This document shows, piece by piece, positions 5,707 through 7,241 of a stretch of DNA of 7,241 bases (the stretch's first letter is position 1; each line of letters begins with the position of its first letter). Below the pieces are notes generated by a model that worked only from the letters and a program-made list of their open reading frames with translations, searched no databases and was not told the DNA's origin. Location of the stretch: contig JBBABI010000060.1 of NCBI GenBank assembly GCA_041679065.1, positions 1 to 7,241 of the forward strand, in the 5' to 3' direction. The translations under genes and the position numbers were made by a program. Source of the DNA: CAJBLF01 sp041679065. GTDB lineage: Bacteria > Patescibacteriota > Gracilibacteria > Absconditabacterales > Absconditicoccaceae.

Positions 5707-7241
5707 ATGCATCCTCATATAGACGTTTTTACCGCTCAAGCAGTCTCAGGACTCAAATATGCAAGCAGACTTGCATCACGTACAGGCCAGAGAACCATCA
5801 GAGGAGATGATATCTTTTTCGGGATATGCAATCTCATCAAGCACCATGATCTGCTGGATGTTTTCCAGAGCGTCATGGGGTTACCGCATACGGAATTATG
5901 CACTGGCAAGATGGAAGAAAAATATCGCCTCGAAGGTGATACTATTCACTTTATGGAAGAAAAGAAACTCAACCTGGGGAAAAAACTTTCCAACCGTATT
6001 CAACATCTGCTCAACGACCCTACTAAAACGGGAAAGGCAGCGCCAACTACACTCGACATCAGTATCCTATTCTATACATCATTTTGTGATTTGTCCACCC
6101 CATGTGCAGAGCACTTGCGTAAGGCGTGAGTGGATATAAAAAGCATGGTCAAGACCTGTGAATCACTCATCCGCAACCCCCTCATACAGCAATGATGATT
6201 ATTTGCTTTTTTGGAGATTCTCAGTAAAATACTGACAGTATTCCATTTAAATCCTAGCACCATTCATAGTATGAACGTAGACAACATCAAAGAGATCGGT
6301 GATATCAATATGCTTCTGGACGCTGTCGATAGCGAAATCATGGAGAGAAATGATACACCTACTGCGGAAGCAGACAAAAACAAGAAAGAAGAAAAAAAGC
6401 TGACGATAGAATATTTCGGCACCGACTTAACCAAGGAAGTAAAGGAATGACTGATAGATCCTATCATCGGCAGAGAAAACGAGATCAATCAGATCATCTA
6501 TACTCTGCTTAGAAAAAACAAGAATAATCCTCTGCTCATCTGAGAAGCCGGCGTCGGTAAGACTGCTATCGTCGAAGGATTAGCACAGAAGATTACCCAG
6601 TGAACTGTCCCTGATAAGCTCAAGAACAAAAGGATTTTCCTATTGGATATGGGAACCTTGGTCGCTGGCACGAAGTATAGAGGCGAATTCGAGGCAAGAA
6701 TGAAATCCATCCTGGAAGAAGCTATGGATGTAACGAATAATATCATCCTTTTCATCGATGAAATTCATACCATCATCGGTGCAGGCGGACAGGAAAATAA
6801 TGACGCTGCACAAATGATCAAACCACTCTTATCAAGAGGTAAAATAAAATTAATTTGATCTACGACCTTCAACGAATATCAGAAATATATCGAGAAAGAT
6901 GCGGCGCTCAAAAGAAGATTCCAGGAAGTCATTGTCAATGAGCCGGATCCTGAAGCGTCATTGAATATTCTGCGCGGATTGAAACAGACCTATGAAGATT
7001 TCCACGGTGTCCAGATTACTGACGAAGCGTTGGAATCAGCCATCAGTCTTTCCAGAAGATATATGATGAATAAATATCTCCCTGACAAGGCACTAGATAT
7101 CATCGATGAGGCTTGTGCCAGAGAATCTACCATGAATCAGAAACTCGATAACGATGACCAATACAAAAAATATGAGGATACGTTAACCAAGATCCAGAAA
7201 AAAATCGAAGAATCCATAGAGAAGCAGGACTATTTCTGAGC
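5707..7241 (+). CDS. clpC: ATP-dependent Clp unfoldase, ClpC type, 5' part (UGA=Gly)
   Basis: Hsp100 AAA+ unfoldase that feeds substrates to ClpP; 511 residues are visible and the frame runs off the window. A divergent double Clp N-domain repeat covers about residues 5-60 and 93-150. After a charged linker, TIEYFGTDLTKEVKEG leads into D1: Walker A GEAGVGKT at 279-286, pore loop tyrosine Y324 in KYRGEFE, Walker B FIDEIH with D351/E352, sensor region LIGSTT at 382-387, arginine fingers R403/R404 in LKRRFQ, and KYLPDKALDIIDEA. The chain then enters a helical segment ending IEESIEKQDYFG, which fits the short UVR-like middle domain of ClpC rather than the long one of ClpB. TGA encodes Gly141, 163, 164, 248, 279, 299, 384 and 511 (8 of 32 glycines). 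ATG 5707 is chosen; an open frame reaches back to a TTG at 5554, but only through the dispersed repeats. No CIRCE or CtsR operator is evident. Confidence 0.95.

Noticed and set aside
1474..6543. UGA read as tryptophan (Mycoplasma-type code 4)
   Set aside because: Tryptophan in the Walker A loop, the SAM loop and RPGI would destroy the sites, and TGG is used normally for tryptophan.
203..7241. Multiple frameshift- or stop-broken pseudogenes (rsmG, alr, ZIP, clpC) under the standard code
   Set aside because: Every interruption is TGA, frames stay the same across it, and the residue needed by each family is glycine. Recoding explains all of them at once; decay would also leave TAA, TAG and frameshifts.

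Overview
The window reads coherently only if UGA encodes glycine (translation table 25, the code of Candidate division SR1/Absconditabacteria and Gracilibacteria). Five genes carry 18 in-frame TGA codons in total, and those in recognisable motifs fall where the protein families have invariant or strongly preferred glycine: the first residue of the ClpC Walker A loop, the SAM-binding loop of RsmG, the RPG and GEG motifs of alanine racemase, and the transmembrane metal site of a ZIP transporter. Every complete gene ends in TAA or TAG. The source is therefore very probably an ultra-small CPR/Patescibacteria cell of that lineage. I cannot tell SR1 from Gracilibacteria from this stretch. Under the standard code these genes would break up and look like pseudogenes.

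Layout from left to right: a palindromic dispersed repeat (33-148) and a terminator; a minus-strand gene for an unknown protein with one N-terminal membrane segment (203-1177); divergent rsmG on the plus strand (1306-1875); a spacer of inverted heptanucleotide repeats; a plus-strand four-helix membrane protein (2057-2539) that converges on a ZIP-family metal transporter (2574-3323, minus) through a shared terminator; a second palindromic repeat (3394-3484); alanine racemase alr (3488-4633, minus); two tandem minus-strand paralogues of 104 residues each and unknown function (4795-5109 and 5120-5434) with their own promoter and terminator; a spacer with a partial copy of the first palindrome plus a heptanucleotide repeat; and the 5' part of clpC on the plus strand (5707 to the window end, open).

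The recognised genes are housekeeping functions that do not form one pathway: 16S rRNA methylation, D-alanine supply for peptidoglycan, divalent metal transport and protein quality control. The undescribed content is the 104-residue paralogue pair, the membrane-anchored protein at 203-1177, the four-helix membrane protein, and the organised short repeats in the spacers. I saw no CRISPR array, tRNA, rRNA, transposase or phage gene, and no dedicated novel defence or biosynthetic system. No stretch above 300 bases lacks a gene; the longest gap, 5435-5706, holds a promoter and two repeats.
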